DNA from: Fluviibacter sp039805725
GTDB taxonomy: Bacteria; Pseudomonadota; Gammaproteobacteria; Burkholderiales; Rhodocyclaceae
Direction: 5' to 3'
NCBI GenBank assembly: GCA_039805725.1
Contig: JBDLTT010000006.1
Span: 1 to 24,748, forward strand
Length of the DNA stretch: 24,748 bases
Notes under the pieces: model-generated
The model's input: only the letters and a program-made list of their open reading frames with translations
Told to the model about the DNA's origin: nothing
Databases searched by the model: none
Position numbers and translations under genes: made by a program
Shown: piece by piece, positions 24,317 through 24,748 of the stretch
How the letters are laid out: each line of letters opens with the position of its first letter
Numbering within the stretch: position 1 is the first letter of the stretch

Positions 24317-24748
24317 TCAGACGAGGTCGAACATGCGGGCTTCCTTGACCGCCTGGTCAAGGGTCTTGAGGTGCTGCAACAACTGCGGCATCTTGTCGAG
24401 CGGCCAGGCGTTCGGGCCATCCGACAGGGCGTTGGCCGGATCCGGGTGCGTTTCCATGAACAGGCCATGAATGCCGGTCGCCACCGCCGCACGCGCCAGC
24501 ACCGGCACGAACTCGCGCTGACCGCCCGACGAACTGCCCTGCCCACCCGGCAACTGCACCGAGTGCGTGGCGTCAAACACCACCGGACAACCGGTGCGGC
24601 GCATGATCGCCAGCGACCGCATATCCGACACCAGATTGTTATAGCCAAACGAAGCGCCGCGTTCGCACACCATGATGGTGTCTTCTTTCACCCCCGCGTC
24701 GCGCGCCGCGTCTCTGGCTTTATCCACCACGTTCTGCATATCGTTCGG
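24317..24748 (-). CDS. kdsA: 3-deoxy-8-phosphooctulonate (KDO-8-P) synthase, C-terminal part
   Basis: KdsA condenses phosphoenolpyruvate with arabinose 5-phosphate to KDO-8-phosphate for LPS inner core synthesis. Only the last 143 residues are in the window, and the start lies beyond the right edge. The visible part opens PNDMQNVVDKARDA. It contains MVCERGASFGYNNLV, MRSLAIMRRTGCPVVFDATHS, VQLPGGQGSSSGGQREF and METHPDPANALSDGPNAWPL, all diagnostic of KdsA. It precedes eno by 46 nt, the usual order in proteobacteria. Confidence 0.96.
   Translation of the reverse strand, partial: PNDMQNVVDKARDAARDAGVKEDTIMVCERGASFGYNNLVSDMRSLAIMRRTGCPVVFDATHSVQLPGGQGSSSGGQREFVPVLARAAVATGIHGLFMETHPDPANALSDGPNAWPLDKMPQLLQHLKTLDQAVKEARMFDLV

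Noticed and set aside
24271..24648. An in-frame N-terminal extension of enolase
   Set aside because: The extension is Arg/Cys/Trp-rich sequence read from kdsA in another frame; family enolases begin at the MSAIVDII start.

Overview
The window is a gene-dense, GC-rich block of housekeeping genes from a proteobacterium. The order suhB / trmJ-cysE-iscR-iscS-iscU-iscA-hscB-hscA-fdx-iscX is the classic gammaproteobacterial arrangement, also seen with variations in betaproteobacteria. kdsA-eno-ftsB points the same way, and kdsA implies an LPS-bearing outer membrane. I cannot name a genus. There are no RNA genes, insertion sequences, CRISPR arrays or phage genes that I can support, and no gene-free stretch longer than about 115 bases.

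Layout. (1) 1-3178, minus strand: ispD-ispF-tsaB-rimI-uracil-DNA glycosylase. This tightly packed set combines two isoprenoid (MEP pathway) enzymes, a t6A tRNA-modification subunit, a ribosomal protein acetyltransferase and an Fe-S type base-excision repair enzyme cut by the window edge. (2) 3293-8769, plus strand: mfd-aroG-serB, running from transcription-coupled repair to aromatic and serine biosynthesis, ending at a stem-loop shared with the convergent neighbour. (3) 8800-17526, minus strand: trmJ-cysE followed by a complete Fe-S cluster (ISC) assembly operon. The operon has its own IscR-type promoter in the end of cysE, an extra NifS-like cysteine desulfurase between iscR and iscS, and a DUF2789 gene after iscX. 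(4) 17636-22141, plus strand: suhB, mutS and a secreted protein resembling a metallophosphoesterase that has lost its metal-binding motifs. (5) 22145-24748, minus strand: kdsA (partial)-eno-ftsB-SlyD-like FKBP isomerase.

How the genes work together. CysE commits serine to cysteine. The desulfurases release sulfur from cysteine, and IscU/IscA/HscBA/Fdx/IscX build and deliver clusters. IscR senses cluster status and probably represses its own promoter through two 25-bp sites. SerB makes the serine that CysE uses. The glycosylase at the left edge carries Fe-S-type cysteines and is a plausible client.

Nothing here is a wholly new system. The parts most worth a second look are the tandem desulfurase genes, the DUF2789 gene at the end of the isc operon, the degenerate phosphoesterase behind mutS, and the dyad-symmetric sites in the isc and mfd control regions. 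All family assignments come from reading motifs by eye, with no database search.
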